From: DASVVT01 sp036386415
Lineage (GTDB): Bacteria > Acidobacteriota > Blastocatellia > Pyrinomonadales > Pyrinomonadaceae
Reading direction: 5' to 3'
Assembly: GCA_036386415.1 (NCBI GenBank)
Contig: DASVVT010000012.1
Location: 1 to 54,772 of the forward strand
Length of the DNA: 54,772 nucleotides
A program made the translations under genes and the position numbers. Of this stretch, positions 24,101-32,650 are shown piece after piece. Position 1 is the first letter of the stretch. Every line of letters begins with the position of its first letter. The notes beneath the pieces are model-generated. The model was not told the origin of the DNA and searched no databases. It saw only the letters and a program-made list of their open reading frames with translations.

Positions 24101-26698
24101 ATGCGTTTAGATAAATTCACATTGCGCGGCCAGGAGGCCATTCAATCGGCCATTGAAGTGGCCGAGCGCAACCAGAACCAGCAGGTCGAGCCGGAGCACG
24201 TGCTCTTCGCCATGCTCGAACAACCTGAAGGTATTTTGCGTCCCGTGCTGGGCAAGCTCGGCGCGAACGTGCAGGTCGTCTTAAACGATGTGCAGGCGGC
24301 CATCGGGCGTTTCCCCAAAGTGCAGGGCGCGCCGCAGCAGTACTTCAGTCCGCGCCTCAGCCAGGTCTTTACTGCCGCACAAAAACAGGCCGAGGGCATG
24401 CAGGACGAGTACATCTCGACGGAGCATCTGCTGCTCGCCATTGCGGATGAGAAGGACGGCAGCGCGGGCAAGATTCTGCGTCAGCACGGAGTTAATCGCG
24501 ACGACCTTTTGAAAGTCGTCGAGCAGATGCGCGGCGGCGTGCGCATCACGGATCAGAACGCTGAGGCCAACTACCAGGCTCTTTCCAAGTACGCGAAAGA
24601 CCTGACAGACCTGGCGCGCCAGGGTAAGCTCGATCCGGTCATCGGACGCGACGACGAGATTCGTCGCACCATTCAGGTTCTCTCACGTCGCACGAAGAAC
24701 AACCCTGTATTGATCGGCGAGCCGGGCGTCGGCAAGACTGCTATTGTCGAGGGCTTGGCGCAGCGCATCGTCTCGGGCGACGTGCCGGAGACCTTACGCA
24801 ACAAGCGTCTGGTCGCTCTCGATCTGGGCTCTATGCTCGCGGGCGCGAAATATCGCGGCGAGTTTGAGGATCGCCTGAAGGCCGTCTTAAAAGAGATTGA
24901 GAACGCGCAGGGGCAGATCGTGCTCTTCATAGACGAGCTGCACACGCTCGTGGGTGCTGGCGCGGCTGAGGGCGCAATCGATGCGTCGAACATGTTGAAG
25001 CCTGCGCTGGCGCGCGGCGAATTGCGCTGCGTCGGCGCGACGACGCTCAACGAGTACAAGAAATATATAGAGAAGGATGCCGCGCTTGAGCGTCGCTTCC
25101 AGCAGGTCTATGTCGGAGAACCGACCGTGGAAGATACCATCGCGATCCTGCGCGGCCTTAAAGAGCGCTACGAGGTGCATCACGGCGTACGCATCAAAGA
25201 CTCTGCGATCGTTGCGGCGGCGACGCTTTCGAACCGCTACATCACGGATCGTTTTCTGCCGGACAAGGCGATTGATCTAATTGACGAGGCGGCTTCGCGC
25301 CTGCGCATCGAGATCGATTCTCTGCCCGCCGAGATAGATCAGATCGAGCGCGAGATCACGCAGCTTGAGATCGAACGCCAGGCGCTGCAACGCGAAACGG
25401 AAGCGCCGGCGCAAGCGCGCCTCAAAGAGATCGAGCAGCGCATTGAAAACCTGCGCGAACAATCTTCAGGGATGAAGGCTCAGTGGCGCAGCGAAAAGGA
25501 GATCATCGAGCGCATACGCAAGGCCAAAGAAGAGATCGAGCAGTTGAAAGTACAGGCCGAGCAGTACGAGCGCGCGGGCGATTACGGCAAGGTGGCGGAA
25601 CTGCGCTACGGGCGCATCGTCGAGCTTCAGAATCAACTCGAAGCGGATCAGGCCCAGCTCGCTGAAGTGCAGAAAGAGGGCGTCACGCTCAAGGAAGAGG
25701 TTGACGAAGAGGACGTCGCGCACGTCGTCGCCAAGTGGACTGGCATCCCCGTCTCGAAGATGCTCGAAGGCGAGATGCAGAAGCTCGTCACGATGGAAGA
25801 GCGCCTGAGCCAGCGCGTCATCGGACAGGATGAAGCTTTAACGGCTGTCGCCAATGCTGTGCGTCGTGCGCGTGCCGGGCTGCAAGACCCGAACCGCCCG
25901 GTCGGCTCGTTCATCTTCCTCGGCCCAACCGGAGTGGGCAAGACGGAGACGGCGCGTGCTCTCGCAGAGTTTCTCTTCGACGATGAGCGCGCGATGATAC
26001 GCCTAGACATGTCCGAGTACATGGAGAAGCATGCGGTGGCACGCATGATCGGCGCGCCGCCAGGGTACGTCGGCTATGAGGAGGGCGGACAATTAACGGA
26101 AGCCGTCAGGCGGCGGCCATACTCCGTCGTTCTCTTTGACGAGATTGAGAAGGCGCACCCGGATGTCTTCAACGTCCTCTTGCAGATTCTGGACGATGGA
26201 CGGCTGACGGACTCCAAGGGGCGGACGGTTGATTTTAAGAACACGGTCTTGATTATGACCTCGAACCTTGGGAGCCGGGAGATTCAGGCAGCCGAAGGCG
26301 ATGAGAAGCAGGTGCGCGAGGCGGTCACGCAGGAGTTACGGCTGCACTTCAAGCCGGAGTTCCTCAATCGCATTGATGATATAGTGATCTTCCAGCAACT
26401 CTCGCGCGAGCAGATCAGCGAGATCATAGACGTGCAGCTTGAGCGCCTGCGAGCGATGCTCGATGAACGCAACATTACGCTGGTGCTAGACGATTCGGCG
26501 CGGGCTTTGCTGGCGCGTGACGGCTACGACCCGCAGTACGGCGCACGCCCCTTGAAGCGAGCGATTCAGACGCTCATCCAGAATCCGCTCTCGATGAAAC
26601 TGCTGCGCGGCGAGATCGTACAGGGTCAGGTCGTGCGCGTTTCAGCCGACGGCGATCAGATGAAGTTTACAACCGAAGCTGCAGCCGCAGCAGCATAA
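24101..26698 (+). CDS. clpB: ClpB-type disaggregase
   Basis: Hsp100 protein disaggregase of 865 residues, acting with DnaK/DnaJ/GrpE to resolve aggregates. The Clp_N domain is at about 1-145. AAA1 has Walker A GEPGVGKT from residue 206. The middle coiled-coil domain at about 400-525 (IEQRIENLREQSSGMKAQW) distinguishes ClpB from ClpA/C. AAA2 has Walker A GPTGVGKT from residue 608 and the D2-small domain to the end. The ClpP-binding loop is absent, as expected. The C-terminus is an Ala run. It lies 152 bp after hsp20; that spacer has GC-rich complementary blocks but no clean terminator, so read-through is plausible. dnaK and dnaJ are not in the window. Confidence 0.97.
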   Translation: MRLDKFTLRGQEAIQSAIEVAERNQNQQVEPEHVLFAMLEQPEGILRPVLGKLGANVQVVLNDVQAAIGRFPKVQGAPQQYFSPRLSQVFTAAQKQAEGMQDEYISTEHLLLAIADEKDGSAGKILRQHGVNRDDLLKVVEQMRGGVRITDQNAEANYQALSKYAKDLTDLARQGKLDPVIGRDDEIRRTIQVLSRRTKNNPVLIGEPGVGKTAIVEGLAQRIVSGDVPETLRNKRLVALDLGSMLAGAKYRGEFEDRLKAVLKEIENAQGQIVLFIDELHTLVGAGAAEGAIDASNMLKPALARGELRCVGATTLNEYKKYIEKDAALERRFQQVYVGEPTVEDTIAILRGLKERYEVHHGVRIKDSAIVAAATLSNRYITDRFLPDKAIDLIDEAASRLRIEIDSLPAEIDQIEREITQLEIERQALQRETEAPAQARLKEIEQRIENLREQSSGMKAQWRSEKEIIERIRKAKEEIEQLKVQAEQYERAGDYGKVAELRYGRIVELQNQLEADQAQLAEVQKEGVTLKEEVDEEDVAHVVAKWTGIPVSKMLEGEMQKLVTMEERLSQRVIGQDEALTAVANAVRRARAGLQDPNRPVGSFIFLGPTGVGKTETARALAEFLFDDERAMIRLDMSEYMEKHAVARMIGAPPGYVGYEEGGQLTEAVRRRPYSVVLFDEIEKAHPDVFNVLLQILDDGRLTDSKGRTVDFKNTVLIMTSNLGSREIQAAEGDEKQVREAVTQELRLHFKPEFLNRIDDIVIFQQLSREQISEIIDVQLERLRAMLDERNITLVLDDSARALLARDGYDPQYGARPLKRAIQTLIQNPLSMKLLRGEIVQGQVVRVSADGDQMKFTTEAAAAAA

Positions 26699-26715
26699 AA
26701 GGAGGGAGGAACCAA

Positions 26716-26796
26716 GGGATGAGGGATGAGGGATAAGGGATGAATAAGCAAAATTGCTTTCTTTTAATTCATCCCTTATCCCTCATCCCTCATCCC
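26716..26796. repeat. Heptamer hairpin HR4 (GAGGGAT type)
   Basis: Perfect 30-bp stem (26716-26745 with 26767-26796) of gggatga-gggatga-gggataa-gggatga words, with a 21-nt loop aagcaaaattgctttctttt plus one a. The right arm ends 10 nt before the start codon of the second hsp20, leaving no recognisable Shine-Dalgarno sequence. Confidence 0.97.
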
Positions 26797-26806
26797 TCCG
26801 AAAGCT

Positions 26807-27259
26807 ATGGGACAGCATTGGGACCCGATACGTGATTTGGTGACGCTACAGGATCGTATGAATCGTCTCTTTGAAGATGCCGCGCACAAGCGTTCGCGCG
26901 GCGAAGAAGGGGGAGGCGAGCGCGAGATTGAGCAGGCCGACTGGTATCCGGCGGCAGATGTCTACAACCGCGAGACAGAGTATCTGATTATGGTTGATCT
27001 ACCGGGCATCGAACGCGATGCGCTGGAGATCAGCCTTGATGACAACCGGCTGACGATTGGCGGCCTGCGCTCCCTGGCCGAAGAAGAGAACATGCAGCGG
27101 GTGGAGCGTCCACACGGGCGCTTTCTGAGAAGGTTCGGCGTCCCCGCAACCGTCGATCAGAAAGCGATCACGGCGGAATATAAGGACGGCGTACTGCGTT
27201 TGCGGCTGCCGAAGCTCAAGGAGCAGAAGGCGCGTCGGGTGGAGATTAAAGTTAGTTAA
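26807..27259 (+). CDS. Small heat-shock protein, Hsp20 family (copy 2)
   Basis: 150-residue alpha-crystallin-domain holdase. The N-arm DPIRDLVTLQDRMNRLFEDA parallels copy 1. The alpha-crystallin domain spans about 45-145 (WYPAADVYNRETEYLIMVDL, GVLRLRLPKLKEQKARRVEI). It ends soon after the domain, unlike copy 1 with its charged tail, so the two probably form different oligomers or serve different clients. Start ATG 26807: no Shine-Dalgarno sequence is visible because the heptamer hairpin HR4 occupies the leader. It lies between clpB and grpE on the same strand, flanked on both sides by heptamer hairpins. Confidence 0.95.
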   Translation: MGQHWDPIRDLVTLQDRMNRLFEDAAHKRSRGEEGGGEREIEQADWYPAADVYNRETEYLIMVDLPGIERDALEISLDDNRLTIGGLRSLAEEENMQRVERPHGRFLRRFGVPATVDQKAITAEYKDGVLRLRLPKLKEQKARRVEIKVS

Positions 27260-27271
27260 GTGGGCGAGTCG

Positions 27272-27325
27272 AGCAGTGAGCAGTGAGCAGAAGAACGGTC
27301 TGCTTATCGCTCACTGCTCACTGCT
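27272..27325. repeat. Heptamer hairpin HR5 (CAGTGAG type)
   Basis: Perfect 17-bp stem AGCAGTGAGCAGTGAGC (27272-27288) with 27309-27325, 20-nt loop agaagaacggtctgcttatc. Further heptamers (ttactgc) continue to about 27336 on the right side without a partner. Confidence 0.92.
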
Positions 27326-27375
27326 TACTGCTTACTCGTATGGTATCTTTCCGTAGGGAGAAAAAGAAGAAACGT

Positions 27376-28062
27376 ATGTCAGAGGAGAAGTCGTCCGGCG
27401 GGGCACAGGCGAGCGCGCCTGTCTCCCCTCCGGCAGAAGAGATTCGTGTCACGGATCGACGGCGCGTCAATAATCTCGAACGTGAAGGGCGAACGGCGGC
27501 GGCTGGTGTTGAGGGTGAAGCCGCTGCGCCAGAAACGCCCCTGACGAAGCCCACTTATGTGGAGCAGCTTGAGCGTCGCGCAGAGGCGGCTGAGCAGAAG
27601 CTCGCCGAGGTGCAAGCACGCTTCGAGCAGTTGCGTGCCGATCTTCGCCGCGAGACGGATGAAACCAGGCAGCGCCTGAATCGTGCGGCGGATGAGCGTG
27701 CGCGTCTTGAGAAAGCCAATTTTATCAGCGCGCTGCTGCCCGTGGCAGACAACCTTCAACGAGCGATTGAGGCGGGAGACGCGGGCGAATCTTTGGAGGC
27801 TCTGCTTGACGGAGTGCGCGGGACGGCCAATGGTTTCGAGCGTGCCCTGGCGGCTGCCGGGGTTGAACCTATCGACGCCGTCGGCGCACCCTTTGATCCT
27901 GAGATGCATGAGGCTGTTGATACATTGGAGGTTGAACCCGAACGCGACGGCATAGTAACAGCCGAATATAGTCGCGGTTACAAATTAGGCGACCGGCTGC
28001 TTCGTCCCGCACGCGTGCAGGTCGGGCGCGCACAAGAGGCAGCGAAGATGGCGGGAGAATGA
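27376..28062 (+). CDS. grpE: GrpE nucleotide-exchange factor
   Basis: Co-chaperone that releases ADP from DnaK. 228 residues from the ATG at 27376, chosen over 27283 and 27340 because GGAG and GAAG-rich sequence precedes it and because the upstream codons are heptamer-repeat sequence. A long acidic/Ala-rich N-terminus is followed by a coiled coil at about 65-125 (YVEQLERRAEAAEQKLAEVQ). The GrpE core contains LLPVADNLQRAIEAGDAG, GFERALAAAGVEPIDAVGAP, FDPEMHEAV and GYKLGDRLLRPARVQVG. dnaK is not adjacent. It is flanked by HR5 and HR6. Confidence 0.95.
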   Translation: MSEEKSSGGAQASAPVSPPAEEIRVTDRRRVNNLEREGRTAAAGVEGEAAAPETPLTKPTYVEQLERRAEAAEQKLAEVQARFEQLRADLRRETDETRQRLNRAADERARLEKANFISALLPVADNLQRAIEAGDAGESLEALLDGVRGTANGFERALAAAGVEPIDAVGAPFDPEMHEAVDTLEVEPERDGIVTAEYSRGYKLGDRLLRPARVQVGRAQEAAKMAGE

Positions 28063-28066
28063 AACG

Positions 28067-28156
28067 GTAGTCAGTAGACGGTAAACAGTAGCCAGTAGAA
28101 AAATCAGGGTTGCTGCTTTCTTTTCTACTGACTTCTGACTACTGTCTACTGACTAC
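28067..28156. repeat. Heptamer hairpin HR6 (GTAGTCA type)
   Basis: 36-nt arms (28067-28102 and 28121-28156) with about five mismatches, built of gtagtca/gtagacg/gtaaaca/gtagcca words, and an 18-nt loop ending gctgctttc. The word is the same class as HR1, 16 kb away. The arm ends 20 nt before the groEL start, leaving room for AAGGAG. Confidence 0.93.
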
Positions 28157-28176
28157 AATTTTTAAGGAGAACAAAA

Positions 28177-29808
28177 GTGGCAGCGAAAGTTTTAAAGTTC
28201 AGAGAGGATGCGCGGGGCGCGATGCTTGAGGGCGTCAACATCCTGGCGAACGCTGTGCGCGTCACGTTGGGGCCTAAAGGGCGCAACGTCGTGCTCGGTA
28301 AAAAGTTCGGGTCGCCGATGATTACCAAGGATGGCGTGACGGTCGCGAAAGAGATCGACCTACAGGATAAGTACCAGAACATGGGCGCGCAGATGGTGCG
28401 CGAGGTGGCGACGAAGACGAACGACACGGCGGGCGATGGGACGACGACGGCGACCGTTCTGGCGCAGGCAATCTTCCGCGAGGGCGTGAAGAATGTGACG
28501 GCGGGCGCGAACCCTATGGCCTTGCAGCGTGGCATCCAGATGGCGACCGACGCGGCGGTCGCTGAGCTTGAGCGGATGTCGAAGAAGGTCAAGGGCAAGG
28601 AAGAGCTCGCCAACGTCGCGACCGTCTCGGCCAATAATGATCGCGAGATCGGCCAGTTGATCGCGGCAGCGATGGAGCAGGTGGGTAAGGACGGCGTGGT
28701 GACGGTTGAAGAGTCAAAGACGCTCCAGACGGAGTTGGAGATCGTCGAGGGCATGCAGTTTGATCGTGGCTACCTTTCGCCCTATTTCGCGACCAACCCG
28801 GATCGCATGGAGGCCGTGCTGGACGAGCCCTTCATTCTGCTGCACGAGAAGAAGATCGCGGCGATGCGCGATCTGCTGCCCGTGCTTGAGCAGACTGCCG
28901 GGCAGGGACGCGCGCTTCTTATTATCGCCGAAGATGTCGAAGGCGATGCGCTGGCTACACTGGTCGTCAACAAATTGCGCGGCACGATCAAGGTCTGCGC
29001 GGTCAAGGCTCCGGCCTTTGGCGACCGACGCAAAGCGATCCTCGAAGACCTGGCCGTTTTAACCGGCGGGCGCGTCATCACAGAAGACCTTGGGATCAAG
29101 CTGGAAAACGTTCAGCTTGCTGATCTGGGCTCGGCCAAGCGCGTGATCGTCGATAAAGAGAACACGACCCTGGTCGAGGGCGCGGGCTCTGCTCAGGCGA
29201 TTCAGGGTCGCGTCGCGACGATTCGCAAGCAGATTGAAGAGACCACGTCCGACTACGACCGCGAGAAGTTGCAGGAGCGCCTTGCGAAGCTCGCGGGCGG
29301 GGTGGCGGTCGTCAAGGTTGGCGCTGCGACCGAGACCGCGATGAAAGAGATCAAGATGCGTGTTGAAGACGCTCTGAACGCGACCAAGGCGGCGGCGCAG
29401 GAAGGAATAGTTCCGGGTGGTGGCGTGGCCTTGATGCGCGCCGCGAAAGCTCTCGACAAGCTGAAGACGGAAGAAGAGGATGTGCAAACGGGCATCAATA
29501 TTCTCAGACGAGCCTTGGAAGAGCCGCTTCGCCGCATTGCCGAGAACGCGGGCGTCGAAGGCGCTATTGTCGCGGGACGCGTCGAAGAATCGAAGGGCGC
29601 GAAGGGTTTTAATGCGGCGACGGGCGATTATGAAGACCTGGTTGCTGCCGGAATCATCGACCCGACGAAAGTCGTACGCACGGCGCTACAGAATGCTTCA
29701 TCAATCGCCGGGCTGATGCTGACGACCGAAGCGGCTGTCACAGATGCGCCCGAGCCGAAGAAGGCCGCGCCCCCTATGCCCGGGGGCGGCGACGACTACG
29801 ACTACTAA
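28177..29808 (+). CDS. groEL: GroEL (Hsp60) chaperonin without adjacent groES
   Basis: Type I chaperonin of 543 residues. Signatures: TLGPKGRNVVLGKKFGSP, NDTAGDGTTTATVLAQAI (with the catalytic Asp), and VEDALNATKAAAQEGIVPGG (GroEL family pattern). The start is GTG 28177 preceded by AAGGAG. The C-terminus ends in PMPGGGDDYDY, in place of the Gly-Gly-Met tail of canonical GroEL, so the floor of the folding chamber is acidic. No groES is adjacent in the window, implying this is an accessory copy or one using a distant GroES. The stop codon overlaps the base of hairpin HR7. It is a member of the proteostasis cluster. Confidence 0.97.
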   Translation: MAAKVLKFREDARGAMLEGVNILANAVRVTLGPKGRNVVLGKKFGSPMITKDGVTVAKEIDLQDKYQNMGAQMVREVATKTNDTAGDGTTTATVLAQAIFREGVKNVTAGANPMALQRGIQMATDAAVAELERMSKKVKGKEELANVATVSANNDREIGQLIAAAMEQVGKDGVVTVEESKTLQTELEIVEGMQFDRGYLSPYFATNPDRMEAVLDEPFILLHEKKIAAMRDLLPVLEQTAGQGRALLIIAEDVEGDALATLVVNKLRGTIKVCAVKAPAFGDRRKAILEDLAVLTGGRVITEDLGIKLENVQLADLGSAKRVIVDKENTTLVEGAGSAQAIQGRVATIRKQIEETTSDYDREKLQERLAKLAGGVAVVKVGAATETAMKEIKMRVEDALNATKAAAQEGIVPGGGVALMRAAKALDKLKTEEEDVQTGINILRRALEEPLRRIAENAGVEGAIVAGRVEESKGAKGFNAATGDYEDLVAAGIIDPTKVVRTALQNASSIAGLMLTTEAAVTDAPEPKKAAPPMPGGGDDYDY

Positions 29809-29937
29809 AATGCTGTCCGTTGTTCGTTGTCCGTTGTCCGTTATTCGTATAGGTCAAGCTGAATGCTTAATCTTCAGGCAGCTAGCTTGGTCAGCCGAAA
29901 CAACGGACAACTGACCACTGACTACGGACAGCATTTT
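29807..29937. repeat. Heptamer hairpin HR7 (GTCCGTT type)
   Basis: The outer 14-bp stem 29807-29820/29924-29937 is perfect and ends in T5, so it can also terminate groEL transcription. An inner 12-bp stem joins 29826-29837 and 29900-29911. The left arm reads gtccgtt-gttcgtt-gtccgtt-gtccgtt-attcgta. The central region of about 60 nt is longer than in other members. Confidence 0.88.
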
Positions 29938-29956
29938 TGTCTTTGCCTTCTTAAAT

Positions 29957-29972
29957 TGGCAGGGTAATTGCA
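29957..29972 (+). promoter_or_regulatory. Candidate sigma54 (-24/-12) promoter of the Clp ATPase gene
   Basis: TGGCAGG-gtaa-TTGCA (29957-29972) matches the TGGCACG-N4-TTGCW consensus at all but one position. The GG and GC doublets have the correct 12-nt start-to-start spacing. It predicts a start near 29984, about 200 nt before the clp gene. Confidence 0.65.
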
Positions 29973-29998
29973 GGTGCGAGTTGTGGTATGATCGTTGG

Positions 29999-30020
29999 TG
30001 CATCGAAACGCAACGATGCA
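29999..30020 (+). promoter_or_regulatory. Inverted repeat TGCATCG-N8-CGATGCA in the clp leader
   Basis: Perfect 7-bp arms (29999-30005 and 30014-30020) located just downstream of the predicted start. It is a candidate operator or leader hairpin and does not match CIRCE. Confidence 0.5.
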
Positions 30021-30181
30021 TCAGCCCCTCGCATCTAATTTAACTCCCGAAACGCGCCTCCGGGTGGGCGGCTGAAGAGTTGAAAATTTGAGACGCAACG
30101 TCGCCGTCAAACATTTGTCACATCCTTGACGTTTGATCAGAGCGAGGCTCGTCACGTTTAAGCTAACAGGTTAAAAAAAGC

Positions 30182-32467
30182 ATGATAGATCTTGGGGCAT
30201 ACAAAGATAAATTTGCCGATAGCGGCCAGCGGATTCTTGAGCATGCGCTCAACGAATCTCGCCGCCGCGACCAAAACTACGTTTCAATCGAACACATACT
30301 TAACGCGCTTGCCAGCGAGGAGGCAGACCTCTTCAATGCCACGATGCGCGATCTGGCGCTCGACCCCCGCGCGGTCAGGGTCATGATCGAAAGGCGTCTT
30401 GAAACCAGTCGCCAGCATGTCGGGAAAGGTTTCAAGATTGCGCCCGATACGACCGACCTCTTCAAGCGGGCCATGGAGCGCGCCCGCGCCCAGGGGCGCA
30501 AGACCATCGAAGCGACCGATATCTTCACGGCTCTCTCGCAAGATGAAAGCGGCTTATTCGTAGAGGTTCTGAGGGGTCTTGGGGCTTCACCGGAGGCTGT
30601 AGTGGAAAACGTTCGCGCCCGCGTCCATTTGCGTGAACAGGAGGAGGAGCAGTACAAGAAGAAGTTCGAGCTGCCTCCTTATCTCAAACATTTTGGCATG
30701 TCGCTCAATCGTCTCGCGCGCGCAGACCGTCTGCCTCCGACCATCGGACGCGAGATGGAGATTCAGCAGATGGTGGAGATTCTCTGCCATCGCGAGCGCG
30801 CCAACAGTCCCATGCTCGTCGGCGAGCCCGGCGTTGGCAAAACGGCTGTCGTCGAAGGTCTCGCCCGTCTGATCGAGCTTGAACCCGAAAAAGTTCCGGC
30901 ACGCCTGCGCGGCTCGCACATCGTCCAGCTTCAAATGGGCGGTCTGGTCGCAGGCACTATGCTGCGCGGTATGTTTGAAGAGCGTATCAAGGGGATCATC
31001 GACGAGGTCAAGGAGCGTGACAACCTGATCCTCTTCATAGACGAAGCGCACACGATCATCGGCGCGGGCGCAGCCCTTGGCACCAGCTCGGACGCCGCCA
31101 ACATGTTCAAGACTGCTCTGGCGCGCGGCGAGATGCGCATCATCGGCGCGACGACCCTGACGGAGTACAAAGAATACATCGCGGAAGACGAGGCGCTGGC
31201 GCGTCGCTTCCGCCTGGTTAAAGTCGCTGAGCCTTCTTTGAACGAGACGCGCGAGATACTGCTCGGCATCCGCCCGCGTCTTGAAAAAAACTATTCGGTG
31301 ACCATCTCTGACGATGCGATCAACACGGCGCTGGAGATGGCTCCCAAATACATACGCAACCTGCACCTGCCGGACAAAGCTATCGGCTGGCTGGATACGG
31401 CTGCGGTGAAGGTCGAGATTAACGAGCCGAACACGATGATCGTCAAGCCCGAGCACGTCATCGACGTGATCTCGCAGGAATCGCGTATTCCGCGTGACAT
31501 GATCTTCCGCGATACCAACGACCGTTTCGCCACGATGGAAGAGGGCATCGGCAGTCGCGTGATCGGACAGAAAAGCGCGGTCGGCGCGGTCGCTCAGCGC
31601 CTGCGCTTGAACAAGGGGCCGCTCAAAGAGAATCACTACAAGCCGGACGGCGTGCTTCTCTTCCTCGGGCCGACCGGAGTGGGTAAGACGGAGCTTGCCA
31701 AGGCCGTCGCCGAGTTCATGTTTGGCGACGATGAGAAGATGATCCGCATAGACATGTCCGAGTATGGCGATGGCACTATCGGCATAGAGAAATTGATCGG
31801 CATGCCGCGCGGCATCGTCGGCAGCGAGCGCGGCGGCATCCTGACCGAGCAGCTTCGTGAGAATCCCTACACGGTGCTGCTGCTGGACGAGGTGGAGAAG
31901 GCTTCGCCTTACCTGATGAACCTCTTCCTACAGGCTTTCGACGAAGGCTGGATGACGGACGGGCGCGGTAAGAAGGTCTATCTCTCGGACGCCATCGTGA
32001 TTATGACCTCGAACCTTGGATCGGAGAGCTTCAAGAAGTACGAAAAGCCGCTCGGCTTCGGCCAGAAAACCCTGGGCGACATGCGAGCCATCAAGAACGA
32101 GGTGATGAAGGCGGCTGAGACTCGCTTCTCGCCGGAGTTTCGCAACCGCATTGACGAGATCGTGGTCTTCTCGCCTCTGACGATGGATGAAGTCAGACAA
32201 ATCGCTGAGTTGTACCTGAGCAAGCTCCGTCGGCAGATGGAGCGGCAGGGTAAAGAGGTTGACGTGACAGAGCGCGCCGTCGATCTGCTCACGCAGAAAG
32301 GCTTCAGCCCGACCTACGGCGCACGCTTCCTGAAGCGCCACATAGACGAGAAGGTCAAACTGCCGATCACGACCATGTGGAAAGGCGGGTCGCACTTCCT
32401 GGTGGACGCGGAAGACGGTGAGATCGTCATCAAAGCGGTCGATGACGTACTTGTCGAAGTGAGCTAA
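30182..32467 (+). CDS. ClpA/ClpC-type AAA+ ATPase lacking the middle domain
   Basis: Hsp100 unfoldase of 761 residues. The Clp_N domain is at about 1-150 (FADSGQRILEHALNESRRRD, QNYVSIEHILNAL). AAA1 has Walker A GEPGVGKT near residue 214. AAA2 has Walker A GPTGVGKT near residue 496, followed by the D2-small domain. There is no long coiled-coil middle domain, unlike ClpB and most ClpC. A loop after the second Walker B contains KPLGFG, and LGF fits the ClpP-docking tripeptide, so a protease-coupled role is plausible. It closes the proteostasis cluster. The promoter at 29957 suggests sigma54 control separate from groEL. ATG 30182 has only a weak ribosome-binding site. Confidence 0.92.
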   Translation: MIDLGAYKDKFADSGQRILEHALNESRRRDQNYVSIEHILNALASEEADLFNATMRDLALDPRAVRVMIERRLETSRQHVGKGFKIAPDTTDLFKRAMERARAQGRKTIEATDIFTALSQDESGLFVEVLRGLGASPEAVVENVRARVHLREQEEEQYKKKFELPPYLKHFGMSLNRLARADRLPPTIGREMEIQQMVEILCHRERANSPMLVGEPGVGKTAVVEGLARLIELEPEKVPARLRGSHIVQLQMGGLVAGTMLRGMFEERIKGIIDEVKERDNLILFIDEAHTIIGAGAALGTSSDAANMFKTALARGEMRIIGATTLTEYKEYIAEDEALARRFRLVKVAEPSLNETREILLGIRPRLEKNYSVTISDDAINTALEMAPKYIRNLHLPDKAIGWLDTAAVKVEINEPNTMIVKPEHVIDVISQESRIPRDMIFRDTNDRFATMEEGIGSRVIGQKSAVGAVAQRLRLNKGPLKENHYKPDGVLLFLGPTGVGKTELAKAVAEFMFGDDEKMIRIDMSEYGDGTIGIEKLIGMPRGIVGSERGGILTEQLRENPYTVLLLDEVEKASPYLMNLFLQAFDEGWMTDGRGKKVYLSDAIVIMTSNLGSESFKKYEKPLGFGQKTLGDMRAIKNEVMKAAETRFSPEFRNRIDEIVVFSPLTMDEVRQIAELYLSKLRRQMERQGKEVDVTERAVDLLTQKGFSPTYGARFLKRHIDEKVKLPITTMWKGGSHFLVDAEDGEIVIKAVDDVLVEVS

Positions 32468-32471
32468 CAGG

Positions 32472-32485
32472 GCGCTCGCGAGCGC
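32472..32485. repeat. 14-bp perfect palindrome GCGCTCGCGAGCGC
   Basis: Located just after the Clp ATPase stop codon and before the terminator at 32495. It may be part of the termination region. Confidence 0.5.
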
Positions 32486-32494
32486 ACAGAAGAG

Positions 32495-32541
32495 TGAAAG
32501 GGTTTCAGTGACCGGAGCTTCATTGAAGCCCTTTCATTTTG
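32495..32541 (+). terminator. Probable terminator of the Clp ATPase gene
   Basis: TGAAAGGGTTTCA (32495-32507) pairs with 32524-32536 with one mismatch, 16-nt loop, followed by TTTTG. Confidence 0.65.
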
Positions 32542-32650
32542 TCCGGTCTCCCTTTTTCTCGAATGAATGGCAGCCTGTGAGCGAGCATGTCCAACCATCA
32601 GGGAGGGCGTCCACTACCTCACCCTCAACGGCATCTGGCATAATATCGCT

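Noticed and set aside
23200..30181. CIRCE/HrcA operators before the chaperone genes
   Set aside because: TTAGCACTC-N9-GAGTGCTAA was not seen before hsp20, clpB, grpE, groEL or clp. The inverted repeats present have other sequences.
30587..31636. 349-codon open frame on the minus strand
   Set aside because: Antisense to the core AAA+ domains of the Clp ATPase, which are strongly conserved in the sense frame.
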